From Isoetes taiwanensis (taxonomy: Eukaryota; Streptophyta; Lycopodiopsida; Isoetales; Isoetaceae), in the NCBI GenBank assembly GCA_021234155.1, contig JAJEKV010000062.1, positions 7,137,000 to 7,200,999 of the forward strand: 64,000 bases of DNA, in the 5' to 3' direction. The notes below the pieces were generated by a model. That model searched no databases and had not been told where the DNA came from. It was given only the letters and a program-made list of their open reading frames with translations. Positions 25,022 to 36,105 of this stretch are shown in pieces. Within the stretch, counting starts at the first letter, position 1. Every line of letters begins with the position of its first letter. Position numbers and translations under genes: made by a program.

Positions 25022-25388
25022 TTATTATGAGAACTTAGAAGAAGTTCCAACTCCAAAGCAGGTGCATAATAGGATAGATGATTTGCTCTAATTGCAAGAG
25101 ATGAGACAAGAAGTAGCAAACTTCAATACGAGGCATAAACAAAAAGTAAAGCTTATCAAAGATAAGTTACACGCTGTCAATCCATTTGAGGAAGGGCAAT
25201 TAGTGTCGTGCAGGACCACTAAGAAGCATCTATCCAAATTTCAAAGCCCATGGGAAGGCCCATTTCTGATTGATAAAGAGGTATCAGGTGAGGTTTTCTA
25301 CTTGATGACTCCAGAAGGGGAATTATTGCCTAATCTCAGAAATGGAAAGTATCTCAGGCTTTATTTTGAAAGAGAAGTGTTATTCTAG
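25022..25388 (+). pseudogene. Second gypsy element: integrase C-terminal fragment
   Basis: Continuation of the integrase cut at 22,000. Frame 25,092-25,388 reads QEMRQEVANFNTRHKQKVK, then GQLVSCRTTKKHLSKFQSPW, EGPFLI, and a final LRNGKYLRLYFERE. This layout (a KFxxxWEGP motif followed by a short LxNxxxLRxYF tail and no chromodomain) is typical of the Tat/Athila lineage. A stop occurs just upstream (TAA at 25,088-25,090). No PPT or LTR could be identified after the TAG at 25,386. Confidence 0.8.
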
Positions 25389-27010
25389 GAAATTCAACTT
25401 TGTAATAGCTCCAATTATAGGGAATTGGTGAAGAATTTTTGGGTTACAGCAGATCATTTTTCTGTAAAAACAGAGGGCGACAATTCAATAATACATGATC
25501 TATCCTACATCAAAATATGTGTTTCGGCGATACGAATCCAACAAGTTGGTGCAGGTCAAACATAAGTCTAGAACTCAAGATATTAGCTTTCAAAGTTTGC
25601 CACAGTTACAGACGTTATGTTCCGTCACAGTTATTTTGGGCCAAGTTGCTTTGTACTAGTTATTTGGCGTTTTTTAGGAGGTTATATTTCTTTTCTAAAC
25701 ATACATGTAAAGGTATCATTTAGGGACATGTCCCAAAGACCATACTCGTATATTTTATTGTGGGTTCTCTGCCATGGAGTGGCATATTTTCCCATTGTGG
25801 TCGCCAATGTTGGGGTGGTATAGAAGACTGTATATATGGTTGGCAGGTATATACAAATGTTTGTGTACACATGCACGCATGGAGGAGCTTTGTAGTTGCT
25901 TCCTTGATACAATCTCCATTGTAACTTGGCTTCAATTCTGTGAACCCTAGAATTGTATATTGAACGCTTTATCAATTAACAAGAACCATGTGCTAAACTT
26001 GACCATATTTTGTAGCTCAATCTTCTAGAGACTTCAATATGACAAAACACATCTTTGAAAATGTATCCATCATTTACCTTTCAATTGTACTTTTTCTTCT
26101 ATTTGTCAACTTAATTGATACGCGATGTGGCATAGAAAATTCAATAACTTAACATAGCAAACAGTTCACAGTTCTGGCATTTTCATACTTCAAGATGGAA
26201 AAGAACATAATCATTCTGGCAAAATCCAATCCGTGCAAAAAAAAAAAAAAAAGTTCAGACCTACCTCTCCTTTTAGTCTGCCACCTCTACCTTCCATTTC
26301 TCTATAGGCTAAGCCAAAGGTGGTCATACTTGAAACTCGTAGTTAAGAATCATAGATTTGTTTCAATTGATGCTTCATGGTGCCAGAATGCAGATTGCAA
26401 AGCAAAATGCAAAGGTAACTTGGTAACGGTTATGGAGAACCTTCAATAAATCATGGAAAGAATTGGATGCCCGAGAAAGACGAAAATCTCGAGCCACAAT
26501 AACTTCATAGGTCAAGAAAGCTGAAATGCATGCATGACAGAAGAAACAGAGGGAAGAAAGAACCTGCCTGTCCAAAATTCGAAATCCTATTACCACAAAA
26601 CTTTGATGTTTTTGCGATCCCTAGCTGCTATTCACCTAGTGAAACTTAGGAAAACCCGATGAGCAAGGCTTGTATATCTTGAGCTACCAGATGGCACAGC
26701 TTTTTGTGGCCAAAATCATCCTACCAATATTGATTGCTTAACAATTTAATTGCAATTTAATCATATATTGGTCTAAATTGCAAATTTGGACTTAAGCTCC
26801 AAAAATCAAGAGTCAGGTCTGGCCTATATTTAACCTTGGAAATTCTACTTGCTCTATTCGATGCCATTATTTATTCGACGTTAAGGAAAGTGGATTCACG
26901 TTCTTGATTATAAACCAATGAATGGCTACTATGTGGCGACCATTCTAATAAGAATGATAAATGGGTAGCATTCTCCCGATGACATGTAGCCCATTTTTGT
27001 TACCTAAGGC
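25389..27010. other. AT-rich sequence without identifiable gene
   Basis: About 1.6 kb with only short, unconserved frames. It may contain the remaining 3' part of the second gypsy element, but no LTR boundary (TG...CA with PPT) could be located. The only simple feature is a 16-bp poly(A) run at 26,237-26,252. Confidence 0.5.
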
Positions 27011-27340
27011 CCCTTTTCCACACTAGTTGCAAAATATGACTGTCATATATCATATATAATACCGTTTGTGACTTCCGGGCTAAAAATAGCACAAATTTAA
27101 ACTTGTTTTTCCACTGCATGATAGTCATAAAATATGACACCACTAAAATACTAGTGGAAAACCAAGAAAAAATATGAGACATGTCTTATTTTTAGTTATA
27201 AATTCAAATAAGACTAGGTGTCTTATTTTACGGCGGGGGAAATCCCCTGGAATAAAATAAAACTCCATTTACAATCCTAACTTATTCTGAACCTAAATAA
27301 GACATGTCTTATTTTCATCGTGGAAAAGTGATTTTCTTTT
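27011..27340. mobile_element. Possible MITE, low confidence
   Basis: A ~330-bp AT-rich block whose left part has CTTTTCCACACTAG (27,014-27,027) and right part CATCGTGGAAAAG (27,318-27,330), i.e. inverted CTTTTCCAC ends. Internally it has several inverted pairs, for example ATATGACTGTCATAT and CATGATAGTCATAAAATATGAC, and repeated ACATGTCTTATTTT. It has no coding capacity. Termini and target duplication are not clear, so the class is undetermined. Confidence 0.3.
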
Positions 27341-27559
27341 AGGACAATAGTGGCCAAATATCATTTGATAAAATATGTGACTTTTAGAAATAAGAATAGA
27401 ATAGAATAGAATAGGTTTTTAGCGTCCACGGAGACCAATTGGCCTATGGGACCCAAACAAAAAAGAGAGCAGCAAGCATATTACTGACAGGATTAAAAAA
27501 CCCCCGCCCCGAAGGGTTTTTGAGGGAAAAACCTTAGCGAAATAAGCCCTGCCGCACAC

Positions 27560-28300
27560 TGCATAAATTGCATAGGACAGTTCAATACCGTCCCCCGGGA
27601 CACAAACGAAGTCCGCATCCATAACCTCCGGAGGTATGACCCCAACAAACCCACCGACGCCGTAATAATAACCGATGCAACGGCTGGCCAGCACTAGTAA
27701 TCGAACATATCGCTTCCTGGATATGGGCAAATCTTTGGGCGGTCCGGAGGGCATGACATTCATCCTCAATCGCGCCCTGGTGGCAACACTGCAAAGCCTT
27801 TGCTCCCGTGCTTCACGAGCCCAACGCCTCTTTTTCAATGCGGAGGCGATGTGCCCCCGTCGAATGGAAGCTATAAGCCCGCGTTTCTTCATGGGTAGCC
27901 GGATGTACAAAATGCTTCGTGTGGGCCTCTTGTGAGCCTAGGATTGACTTGTCACGATAGTGTGCCAGCTTAACATGTGTCGAGCCTCTCGCATCCCACG
28001 ACCGCGAAGGAAAGTAGCATCAAGGTATAGTTTAAGTGCCTCGCGATCTTTCTTTGTCCCGACTGACACATCGTTTGCTCGCGACACCCCAAATGTGAGA
28101 ACCACCGAGCCCGCTTGTCTTTCCAGCCAGGATTTCAGGCGTTGGGGACCCATTGCCGTGGCCAAAGCAAGGCGGGGCAAGCATGTATCAGCCATAGCGA
28201 CCACCTTTTGGAAGTAAACGATATGGCGTTCCAATGCAGCCCGTTGAAGGGGTAGAAATCCTGTCTCTGAGTAGGATCTGCACGGAATCGTGGACTTCAC
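27560..28300 (-). pseudogene. LINE ORF2 C-terminal domain remnant
   Basis: Frame 28,300-27,938 contains RETGFLPL-like sequence, the LERHIVYFQKVVAMADTCLPRLALA segment and LKLYLDATF, matching the degraded middle of the other LINE copy. Frames 27,910-27,419 and 27,794-27,582 hold the LPMKKRGLIASIRRG segment and the terminal Cys/His motif (CCHQGAIEDECH). The two frames overlap, showing a frameshift inside the motif region. The 3' UTR with GGACGCTAAAAA and the pentamer tail follow. Confidence 0.8.
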
Positions 28301-29330
28301 CCCGGGGCCCGTGCCAAGAAGGCCTTCTGCACCTTCTCGAGGTCATTCCAGGTGTTGAGGGATATCACTGGACCCCAAACTTCTGCCCCATACAAAAGGG
28401 CCGGCTCAACCAAGGCCCGAAACAAATGTGACTGGTGACCCCAGGGCATACAACTCTGCCTTTGTGGTCGTTGTTCTGCATGGCATATAGTGCTTTCCAA
28501 CCCGCAGTGACCCAAGAACCCGATAGCCGCATCCCAATGGGTGGTAGTTGAGAACTCAATCCCCAAGTACTTGTAGGTCGGAGCCACCTCTACCTCCCCC
28601 TCGGTAAGTGAATGTGGGAAGCCTTGGTCGACGGATGATGCAACTAGCGGCACCCTAGTTTTGGCCAAGTTAACTTGCATGCCGCTGAATTGGCAAAAGT
28701 GTCAAGAGCATCCGTGTGGCGTTGCATGTCCTCCGGAGTATAGGCCATGAGGTTGACATCGCCGCGATATATGAGTTGCCGGATTGTGTGATGCATGATA
28801 TGTGCGCCCGCACCTCCATGCTCGGGAGAGCCAATCTTCCAACCGATCAATGTACGCAGCCAAAGAGTGTGGGGAGAGGGGGCAACCCCGACGCACTCCA
28901 ATGCTACCGGGTCACCGGCCAGTGCTGCTGATGTGATACGGCCCCGAAAGCATGCCCTCGCATACCTATATAATCGTGATTCTCGCGAAGTCCGGGGGTC
29001 CCCAAATACGCCGCACCGGCGTCCATAGCTTATTATGGGTAATCGTGGTCGAATGCCTTTGCAAAATCCACGCGAAACAACAAGCATGTGTTCTCTACGG
29101 CGATTCCCCGCTATCTTCAATCAATGTGCGCAGAGTGAAGATATGATCAATGGTGGAATGTCCGGGCCAAAACCCGCCTCGCGGTAAGAGCTCGCGACCT
29201 CCGCTTCCCTCTGCCCATATTGTCACCACGCTCAAGGATGCCAGCCAACAGTTTTGCAAAGAGAGAGCTGACCATAATAGTGCGGTAGTTGGCCGGACAT
29301 TGAGGGTCCCCGCTTTGTATATGGGCACTA
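28297..29330 (-). pseudogene. LINE reverse transcriptase remnant
   Basis: Frames in order on the minus strand: 29,328-29,095 (VRPTTALLWSALSLQNC, then GHSTIDHIFTLRTLIEDS, the RT finger/palm), 29,120-28,644 (degraded palm, ending in IRQLIYRGDVNLMAYTPEDMQRH), and 28,680-28,297 (NLAKT, APTYKYLGIEF, LFRALVEPALLYGAEVWGP, the thumb). The catalytic box reads YRGD, so one of the two metal-binding aspartates of Y-x-DD is missing. With the frame changes this makes the enzyme dead. It is otherwise parallel to the copy at 22,030-24,725, without the MITE. Confidence 0.85.
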
Positions 29331-29950
29331 CTCTACTAGTGGTCCATTGCGTAGGGAAGCCTTCTCTAATGCTTTATTGAACAATGCCGCGGAGAACAGG
29401 CACCGGTGGAGGCCCACCCATTTCAGAAGCTCACCGCATGCCATCTAAATCTGCCGCCTTCCCATTAGCTAGGCGCCAGTAGGCCCATGATGACATCCCC
29501 TCTGTGATAACCGTAGCCATGCCTATCTGTGGAGGGATCGGTGCCCGCCCCGAGCGGTCATACAAATTGCAAAGTACCGTACCCATTGCTCGAGGTGATG
29601 TTCCCCGTGGAATGCGGCAGCTTGCTCAAGACCCTTCTCCGTAATGTCCCGGGGTGCCGGTCCGGAGACCAAACATCTGTTCTTCGATGCTCATGAGGTA
29701 TCCGGCCTTCTTGTTCTTGAGAAAGGAACGGTATTGGACCGACGGCCGTGGGCGAGAGATGGGATCGCTGACTTGCCGGAGTGTGCGTTTGAGCTCCCGA
29801 CACTCATCATCAAACCATCGGTTCTGGGGAAAGGTGGTGGTGCTCGAGGCTTGCCGTGAGCGGCCTCTCCCAAAAGCATCTTTCTGCGGCCGCCGCCGCG
29901 GGTGAGTCACCGAGCGCATTGTTCTTGAAGTGTGGGGAGTTGCAGCCATC
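29330..29950 (-). pseudogene. LINE linker between endonuclease and RT
   Basis: Frame 29,949-29,626 has RWFDDECRELKRTLRQVSDP and QYRSFLKNKKAGYL, the conserved linker that follows LINE endonucleases (WFD.EC...K). Frame 29,803-29,558 continues with R.FW.RVL-like sequence. The truncated plus-strand LINE begins inside this region, which fixes the relation between the two copies. Confidence 0.75.
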
Positions 29951-30850
29951 CCGCCGCATCATGCTCAGCAACCGTGGGCATAGGTCCCCGCGACGGCCGT
30001 AGTCCAGCGCAACGGTAGGGCACCCAAGCGTGTTGAGGCGTGGGGGTGCACGGGAGCTTCCCACCGAGATGCATGAACGGGGGCGGTGGTCCTCGTCCCC
30101 GAAAAATCATCCCCCGGATGGAAAAATGAGTAACCAAAAGTGCGGACCCGCTTCCTCAACCATGAGATAATCCACCACACCGGAGCCGCCCCTTGGTTCT
30201 CCCCGTCTACAAGTGCAAAGAAATGGAAGACGGCCATTGCACCAACCCATTCTGAGATAACCAGGTCAAAGATACTACCCAAAGAACAAAGAATCGCCGC
30301 CATAGCGTGAAATATGGCTCGGGCATCCGATATCCTTGACCAAGCCACCTCTCAAGGGGTTCAGTTGCAAGACGTCCTCTGCCGGGGGCTCAAATTTTGG
30401 AACCCGCTTTCCTCCCCGTAGCGTGCATTAAAGTCGCCAAGCAACATAACCCCTCGCCTAACCGTTTGTCTTTGGCCAGATGTCATCATATAGATCGACA
30501 TAAGGCTCCAATCGATCCACATCCAATGAGTGTTATAAAAGTTGCTTCTCGGCATGTGGAAAGTAGCATGCCGCTATGAGGAGAGTGTCGCCACTTGTCA
30601 TGCCGCACGCCACCCCACAAGTAGCGATTGTACACATGCCTGTTTTGTGCAACGAGATTGAGTGCCTCAAGGTTGCACGCGGTAGTAGCAGAGCAACCCC
30701 GCCATGCCCCTCGCTTGCCCGTGCACTCATTGAACACCGAAATGCGGATAGCCCGAGGTCACGGCGGTCAGGCTCCCTGCATGCTCCCATGTTTCCATGA
30801 GGAAAATGAGATCCATATCCGTGCAATAGAGTTGAGACTCTCGCCTTTTC
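29950..30850 (-). pseudogene. LINE AP-type endonuclease remnant
   Basis: The minus-strand frames show endonuclease/exonuclease/phosphatase motifs: SEGHGGVALLLPR (30,690-30,650), TLLIAACYFPH near 30,560, and LLGDFNARYG at 30,415-30,450, the GDFN motif with catalytic Asp and Asn. Frames 30,348-29,965 carry the later part with the SRISDA-like region near the C-terminus. In a live element this domain nicks the target DNA to prime reverse transcription. Frame changes occur between every motif. Confidence 0.8.
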
Positions 30851-30899
30851 TGCCGGGGAAGCCCCGACAGCGGTTCAAGACACCATCCCGAGGCACGTT

Positions 30900-32351
30900 C
30901 CTATTTGGTGGCATTCGATGGACGCCTTCGATCCTGGCTCCTGGGCTGGGTGTGGGGAAAGCAAGCAGCGGCGCTCGGAAAGCAGCCAGGCCGGAGCGGG
31001 CGGAGCGTGAGGTGCAAAAAGAGGGGTACTGCCGCAGCCAGCAGCCAGCTAGCAACAGAGTGGTGCGCCAGCTCGGGACGCATTGCTCAAGCACCAAGAA
31101 AGCGCCGGCCGAAAATGCGAAGCCCGCCTCGGACAAGGCCTCGCAGCCCCCCTCTACGCACGCGACGCCCTCGACTCCGGGCTACCGCCGCCGGGCTGGG
31201 ACTCCCTTGCATCGGGTGAGATCCTCGGGTCAACATACGTAGCGGGGCCCCTCTTCAGCTTGCCCACTGACGCTAGATGGCTCTCTCTCAGACTGCATGT
31301 TCCGCCACCGGAAGGTGACAACACGCCGGCGACTGCGGCGCGCCGAAGCCCAAGGCGGCTCGCTCTAGCAATTTGTACCGCATGGAATGCCATTCGAGAT
31401 AGGATCTCATCCCCACGCGCTTTGGTGAGATCTTCTCCTGCCTCCTTCCTCGAAGTCCACGCACCACCACATTATGGCGCTTCGGTGGCCCCCGCCTCCC
31501 CGCCGCATCGAAGTCGAGGGGCAACATTAGTCGCCCCAGCAGTGCGCTGCTGGCCGGAGTGGTGGGGCTGCCACCGGCGGGCGGTGTGGTGTGCGTAGAT
31601 GGAGGAGGTGGCGGCGCTGCCTGCCCCTGCTTGACGACCTTGTGGGTCAGGGGGGGCACGCGGCGCTTGGCTCGTCCCCGTGTTGCAGCCTCCGGCCGCC
31701 GCGGAGTCGGGAGCCTAGCTCTCGCTGGAATCTCTGCGCCGCCTGCCAACTCATTTGTGCAAAGGCCGCAGTGTTCATGGACCTGAGCACGAGGTCACGC
31801 CTTGCCGGGCAATGGTTGCTTTGAGCCCCGGATCTCCCCGATCTTGTGTCACCGACCCTACTCGCGGGGTTCTCCGGCTCTGCTGGTTGGCCCGACGATG
31901 GCTCGGGCGTTTAGTATCCGCGGTGGCATACCCCTCGGCTCACTGGGCGGGAAATAGTTGCCACTGTATCCTGCTCCACACCCTGCTTGTCGCATGCCAT
32001 AGTCTCCACGGTGGTGAGGAGGGAATCCACGCGAGCTCGCAAGTCGGCAAGGCCCTGCTTATCCTGTTGCCTCTCAAAGTGGGCCAAGCGAAGCCCGTCT
32101 TCTAACTGCTGCATGCGGGTCTCCATGTCTGTAACCCGTTGCCTTTCCACTGCCAACTGTCTTTTGAGCACATGGGATGCTGAGGATTGTATCTCTGCTG
32201 TCACTCCTGCAATCCGGGTTCTGTTATTCTCGATCTGTTCCTCCAGCTGTTTCATGGCCCTCGTCTGCGCCTGTGTCGAGCTCGAGCAGCCTTCATCCAT
32301 CTCCCGAGCCAATCTCGTAGATTGGGCCTTCGCCCGGGCTTCCCTCCTCAT
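30900..32351 (-). pseudogene. LINE ORF1 remnant (coiled coil and RNA-binding region)
   Basis: The likely start is the ATG at 32,351. The first frame (to 31,911) is an Arg/Gln/Glu-rich coiled coil of about 110 residues with heptad-like spacing (KQLEEQIENNRTRIAGV, MQQLEDGLRLAHFERQQ). After a frame change, frame 31,749-31,288 is Pro/Ala/Arg-rich and includes NVVVRGLRG, which resembles the NIVIxGL segment at the start of LINE ORF1 RNA-binding domains, then a basic helix. ORF1 proteins trimerise through the coil and coat the element RNA. Assignment rests on position 5' of the endonuclease and this layout. GC-rich, probably Pro-rich linker sequence lies at 30,900-31,290. Confidence 0.6.
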
Positions 32352-32399
32352 GGAAGAGGTTTCTCCCCTGTCTTTGTTATCCGGCCGGGGCCGTTAAGG

Positions 32400-32895
32400 C
32401 CCTCCCTCCCTCTCTCCTGTGGGCTGGGGCTGGGGCTGGGACTGGGGAATGTCTCCCTCCAAATGGGGGTCTGGGCAAGGGGCTACAAAATAGGATCTGG
32501 AACAAGTCATTGGCGCGCCATGGGTCGCGCATTTTGAGCATGCTAGGATCTGGAACAAGTCATTGGCGCGCCATGGGTCGCCTAGAGAGACTGACAGTGT
32601 GTTGAGAGAGAGAGCAAGGAGGAAGGAACAAGTCATTGGCGCGCCATGGGTCGCCTAGAGAGACTGACAGTGTGTTGAGAGAGAGCAAGGAGGAAGATAG
32701 GTAGGGAAGGAAGGCTAGAGAGATAGAGCAGGGAGGAAAATAGGATGTAAGAAGGCTAGAGAGATTGAGCAGAGAGGAAGAAGGTAAGAGAGGGCTAGAG
32801 AGAGAAAGTGAGGTCAGAGAGGGCTAGAGAGAGAAAGTGCTAGGCGCTAGAGAGAGAAAGTGAGGTCAGAGAGGGCTAGAGAGAGAAGACTACCA
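32400..32895. repeat. GA-rich tandem repeats at the LINE 5' side
   Basis: A block with GGAACAAGTCATTGGCGCGCC and ATGGGTCGC occurs three times (near 32,497, 32,551 and 32,626); the last two continue with CTAGAGAGACTGACAGTGTG and a (GA)n run. Downstream come irregular repeats of AGAGAGGGCTAGAGAGAGAA up to about 32,890. It may be the tandem 5' UTR of the LINE or a separate minisatellite. The stretch 32,896-33,214 holds nothing I can identify. Confidence 0.7.
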
Positions 32896-33214
32896 TGGAA
32901 AAAGGGCCTAACCTAAAAATCGTCGTCCATAGCTGAAAGAAAACTTGAAGTATCTTGCACCATCACTTAAAAGCATCATTCGAAATTTGAAACCATCTGC
33001 ATGATCTGTCGAAACCATAGCTCGAAACCTATCCACGGAAACCATAGCTCAAAACCTGAAGTCTCAGTTTTTTTTACCCCAAATCATCTGTTCTTGGCCT
33101 TAATCTCTGTTCTTACACCTGAAATCTCTTCGAATCACTCTGTTATTGGCCCTAATCTTTGTTCTTGCATCTAAAATTGCTCTAAGTTGCTTGTTCTTGG
33201 CTTTCTTTGACATC

Positions 33215-33363
33215 GTGGAATAGCAACAAGTCCGTGGATTCTTGCTCTACAACGGGAGCTGGCTACCAGCAGCAACTTAGTCACGCCTACCCGACGCTCC
33301 TGGCTGCTACCAGTAGCCAGCTCCCATTCCAAAGCAAGAATCTGCTCCTTGTTGCCGTTCCAC
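33215..33363. repeat. Long imperfect inverted repeat (hairpin)
   Basis: Arms of about 60 bp: the left starts GTGGAATAGCAACAAG (33,215), and the right ends with its near complement CTTGTTGCCGTTCCAC (33,363). Inner matches include GATTCTTGCT and GGGAGCTGGCTAC. The loop is about 25 bp. The transcript would fold into a ~60-bp stem with a few mismatches. It could be a fold-back transposon, a MITE or a small-RNA-type hairpin. No clear target duplication was seen. Confidence 0.8.
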
Positions 33364-33391
33364 ATAAGATGATGCATTTTGATGAGTTGTT

Positions 33392-33599
33392 TCTAATCCT
33401 ACACTCAATTCTAATTGTTCTACACTCATCCTAATCACAATGTTTTTAACAAAATAAAAAACAAGAGCCGTCAAATTAAACCATTGAGTTTTAACAAAAA
33501 CTTTGCATCGTACATATGGCAAGCTGAGTAAGACACAACGTTGAGAGAGAAGCCATAGTAGGAAGAGGGAAGTGGAGCATGACAAGCGAGGCTAAGAGA
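33392..33599. repeat. Direct duplication X, left copy
   Basis: About 205 bp that reappears at 39,054-39,293 on the other side of the copia element, in the same orientation. By eye the two copies are identical apart from a 3-bp difference at the start and a 35-bp insertion in the right copy. Confidence 0.9.
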
Positions 33600-34169
33600 T
33601 GTTGAGAATGTCATCATATAATAGGGTATCTGCAACTGAAGACACTGGAGCAGTAAATCACAGACAAGATCTACATCATCCACTTATTCATAGATCATAT
33701 GGTTATTAGGGCATGGAGGAACTTATCGTATAAACCAATGGTCTAAGGTTGTTCTAAGGTTATTGTTTATTGTTTTGAGATGCTGAAGTGTCGAATTGCA
33801 ATAAGCATATATTTGGAGCGAAAAGTTCATACGAACTTAGCAACTGGCCAGGCGGCCTGATTCGATGGCTAAACCGTCGAAGGCCTGCCGATTTAAACCT
33901 GAAGATGTATATACTGTATAGACCGATTGATTGTAGCGGTCGAGGAGGAACAGATCAATCTAACACATGAGTTAGATCCACTTTAAGAAGATGTTTTGAG
34001 CATTCCGATCCAAATGAACAGTGTATTTTTGTTTAATGGTTCAATGGTGAATAAAGAGATTACTTCAATGGTTCAAAGATTTTATAAGTTTGTATGCTAG
34101 TAGTGCAAGCTCAAATAATATCTTAGTTCATTGGATCTTGCATTTGAAATTTGACTCTAATATCCAACA
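33600..34169 (+). repeat. 5' LTR of the copia element
   Basis: Starts TGTTGAGAATG and ends ATCCAACA, i.e. TG...CA with TGTTG/CAACA inverted ends. It differs from the 3' LTR by about eight substitutions plus a 5-bp CTAGT-type duplication present only in the 3' copy. It should hold the promoter and polyadenylation signals, but no clear TATA box was assigned. Confidence 0.95.
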
Positions 34170-34171
34170 TT

Positions 34172-34184
34172 TGGTATCGAGCCA
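34172..34184 (+). promoter_or_regulatory. Primer-binding site (initiator tRNA-Met type)
   Basis: TGGTATCGAGCC two bases after the LTR. The usual plant site is TGGTATCAGAGCC, so one A is missing within a CAG triplet. The same missing base occurs in the PBS of the 17-kb element at 41,259. Confidence 0.85.
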
Positions 34185-36105
34185 TGTCCAAGGAGGTTTG
34201 GAGCTGGTTTACTAAGCACGGTTGATGTTTATAAAGGTGGTTCAGGTTTCCAGGTCTGGAAAGATGCTATCAAGCATGTTTTAGAAGTTGAAGAACTCTG
34301 GTTGTTGATCCATTGAAGGGAATTGGTACTCAGAAAGTTCTAGTGAAACCAATGTGCCAGCAAGTTCTAGTACAGGTCCTCAGAATACTAACACTAGTAT
34401 TGCAGAAATCAATTCAGGAGACACTAATACTGGAGCTACCTCTGGAGTCATCACAATAGGGGCAGTAACAGGAAAAAGCTTGTTTGCAAAACAAAAGGAG
34501 GCTCAAGGGATCATAACTTCTAAGGTTAGTCCTACTATCAGACTGAAACTTAGAAACATGACAGCTAGGGATATGTGGATTTTTCTGTTAAAACATTATG
34601 AAGAAAAGACTTCTTCCCAAATTGACCTCTTGGAAAAGGAACTAAGGAATCTTAAACTTAGAGATGAAGATGATATTTCTGAATTTTTCAATACATTTGA
34701 CAACATTATAGCAGATTTGAGTGGGGCTGGAGTTGTCTTGACTGAAACATACCAAGTGTTGGCCATTGCTAGATCTATAGTAGATAATGATCAGCTATCT
34801 CTATTTATCAGAAATATAGCTAAATCCAGAGAGCAAGCAGAAAGCATTTTGAGAACTGAAGTAGAACAGAAAAGGGTGATGAGAGATGAAGAGGAAAAAT
34901 CAGCTGAAATCTTATATGCTGGCAGAAGGGGAAAAGGGAAAATTGAGAGGGGAACATGTTATTACTACCATGAACAGGGACATTTTAAGAACAATTGTCC
35001 AAAGCTAAATAAGGATGTTAATTGCTATAATTGTGGAGGCAAAGGACACTTGGCTGCCAAATGTCCATCACCTAAAGATCTCACAAAAGAAAAGGGCAAA
35101 GTTGATAATAGAAGAGGAGGAAGATTCTCAGCTCCAAGAGGACGAGGAGGCAGATCTACTGGAGCTTTTATTGCAAGGGAGAAAAAATCAAATGAAAAGG
35201 AAGAAGATGAAGATGAAGAAGAGGTACAACAAATTTTTGCTCATTGTGATATCTTGCAATCTAACAAAAAATCTCGTGCTCTTGTAGTTGATAGTGGAGC
35301 TGAAAGATCAGTAGTCCACTCAACTGATCTTCTCAAACAAATTAATCAAACTCATGGGAGGAGTGTTCAAGTTGGAGATGGGGCCCTGCAAACGGTTGAA
35401 GGAAGAGGCTTATTACAGTTGATAGACCTAAATGGGAAAATTGTAGACATTGAGAGTGTACTTTGTATACCTACTCTTGTCAAAAATTTGATATCTGTAA
35501 GCCAACTTGTTGATTTAGGCTACAGAGTTGTCTTTGACACTGATGCTTGTAGAATCTATTTTGGAAATGAAGTTAAGTTTTTGGCAAAAAGGTGTGGAAA
35601 TCTATTTCAAATGGATAACATTTCTTGTGATCATATAAATTCTGTAACAGAAAATGGTTTTGCTTTATGGCACAGCAGACTTGCTCATAGTCACTGCAAT
35701 AACTTAAGAAGTTTAGCTAAGAAGGGATACATTAACTGCAAAGAAGTCAAAGCAAACAAATTTTTGTGTGAGGGGTGCATGCTTGGCAAAATTACAAAAC
35801 TGCCTTTCACAAAAGCAAAGCATGGAGCAAATGAAGTTCTTGAACTTGTTCATACCGACCTATGTGGTCCTTTAAATGTCAGAAGCAAGACAAATAAGAG
35901 ATATTTCATCTCTTTCATAGATGACTATAGTAGAAAATGTAAATGTTATTGTCTATCAAAGAAATCAGATGCTTTGACTGCCTTTAAACAGTATGTACTG
36001 GAGATGGAAAGACAAACTGGCAAGAAACTAAAGTGCATCAGATCTGATGGGGGGGAGAGTATTTGTCCAAAAAATTCAAACATTTTTGTGTCTCAAATGG
36101 AATAA
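34183..36105 (+). pseudogene. copia gag-protease-integrase (first frame)
   Basis: The main frame opens at 34,354, but gag-like sequence starts earlier (34,183-34,350, in other frames, with a GGSGFQVWKDAI stretch), so the N-terminus is frameshifted. From 34,354: a UBN2-type gag domain (residues ~60-160, DMWIFLLKHYEEKT, LLEKELRNLKL), two CCHC knuckles at ~201 (CYYYHEQGHFKNNC) and ~223 (CYNCGGKGHLAAKC), a Glu/Lys-rich linker, the protease active site VVDSGAE near residue 311, the integrase HHCC domain near 435-475 (WHSRLAHSH, CEGCMLGK), and the integrase core with HTDLCGP and, at its end, SDGG. The frame breaks just after a run of seven G at 36,049-36,055. Confidence 0.92.

Larger units (their letters stand above)
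27391..32400 (-). mobile_element. Near full-length, decayed LINE (ORF1 + ORF2)
   Basis: Read on the minus strand from about 32,400 to 27,391: 5' region, ORF1 with coiled coil, proline-rich linker, AP-type endonuclease, RT, C-terminal Cys/His domain, 3' UTR and a (TATTC)n tail. The order and two-ORF layout are those of an autonomous LINE. It is the same family as the truncated copy at 22,001-25,021, sharing the RT wording and the tail. Many frameshifts and stops make it inactive. The 5' end is uncertain because GA-rich repeats follow at 32,400-32,890. The GC content is much higher than in neighbours, especially in ORF1 (30,900-31,800). Confidence 0.85.

Noticed and set aside
25389-26000. 3' LTR of the second gypsy element
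   Set aside because: No polypurine tract followed by a TG start could be found after the integrase stop.
30628-31598. Long plus-strand frames of 171-204 codons
   Set aside because: They lie antisense to the GC-rich ORF1/endonuclease part of the minus-strand LINE and show no domain.
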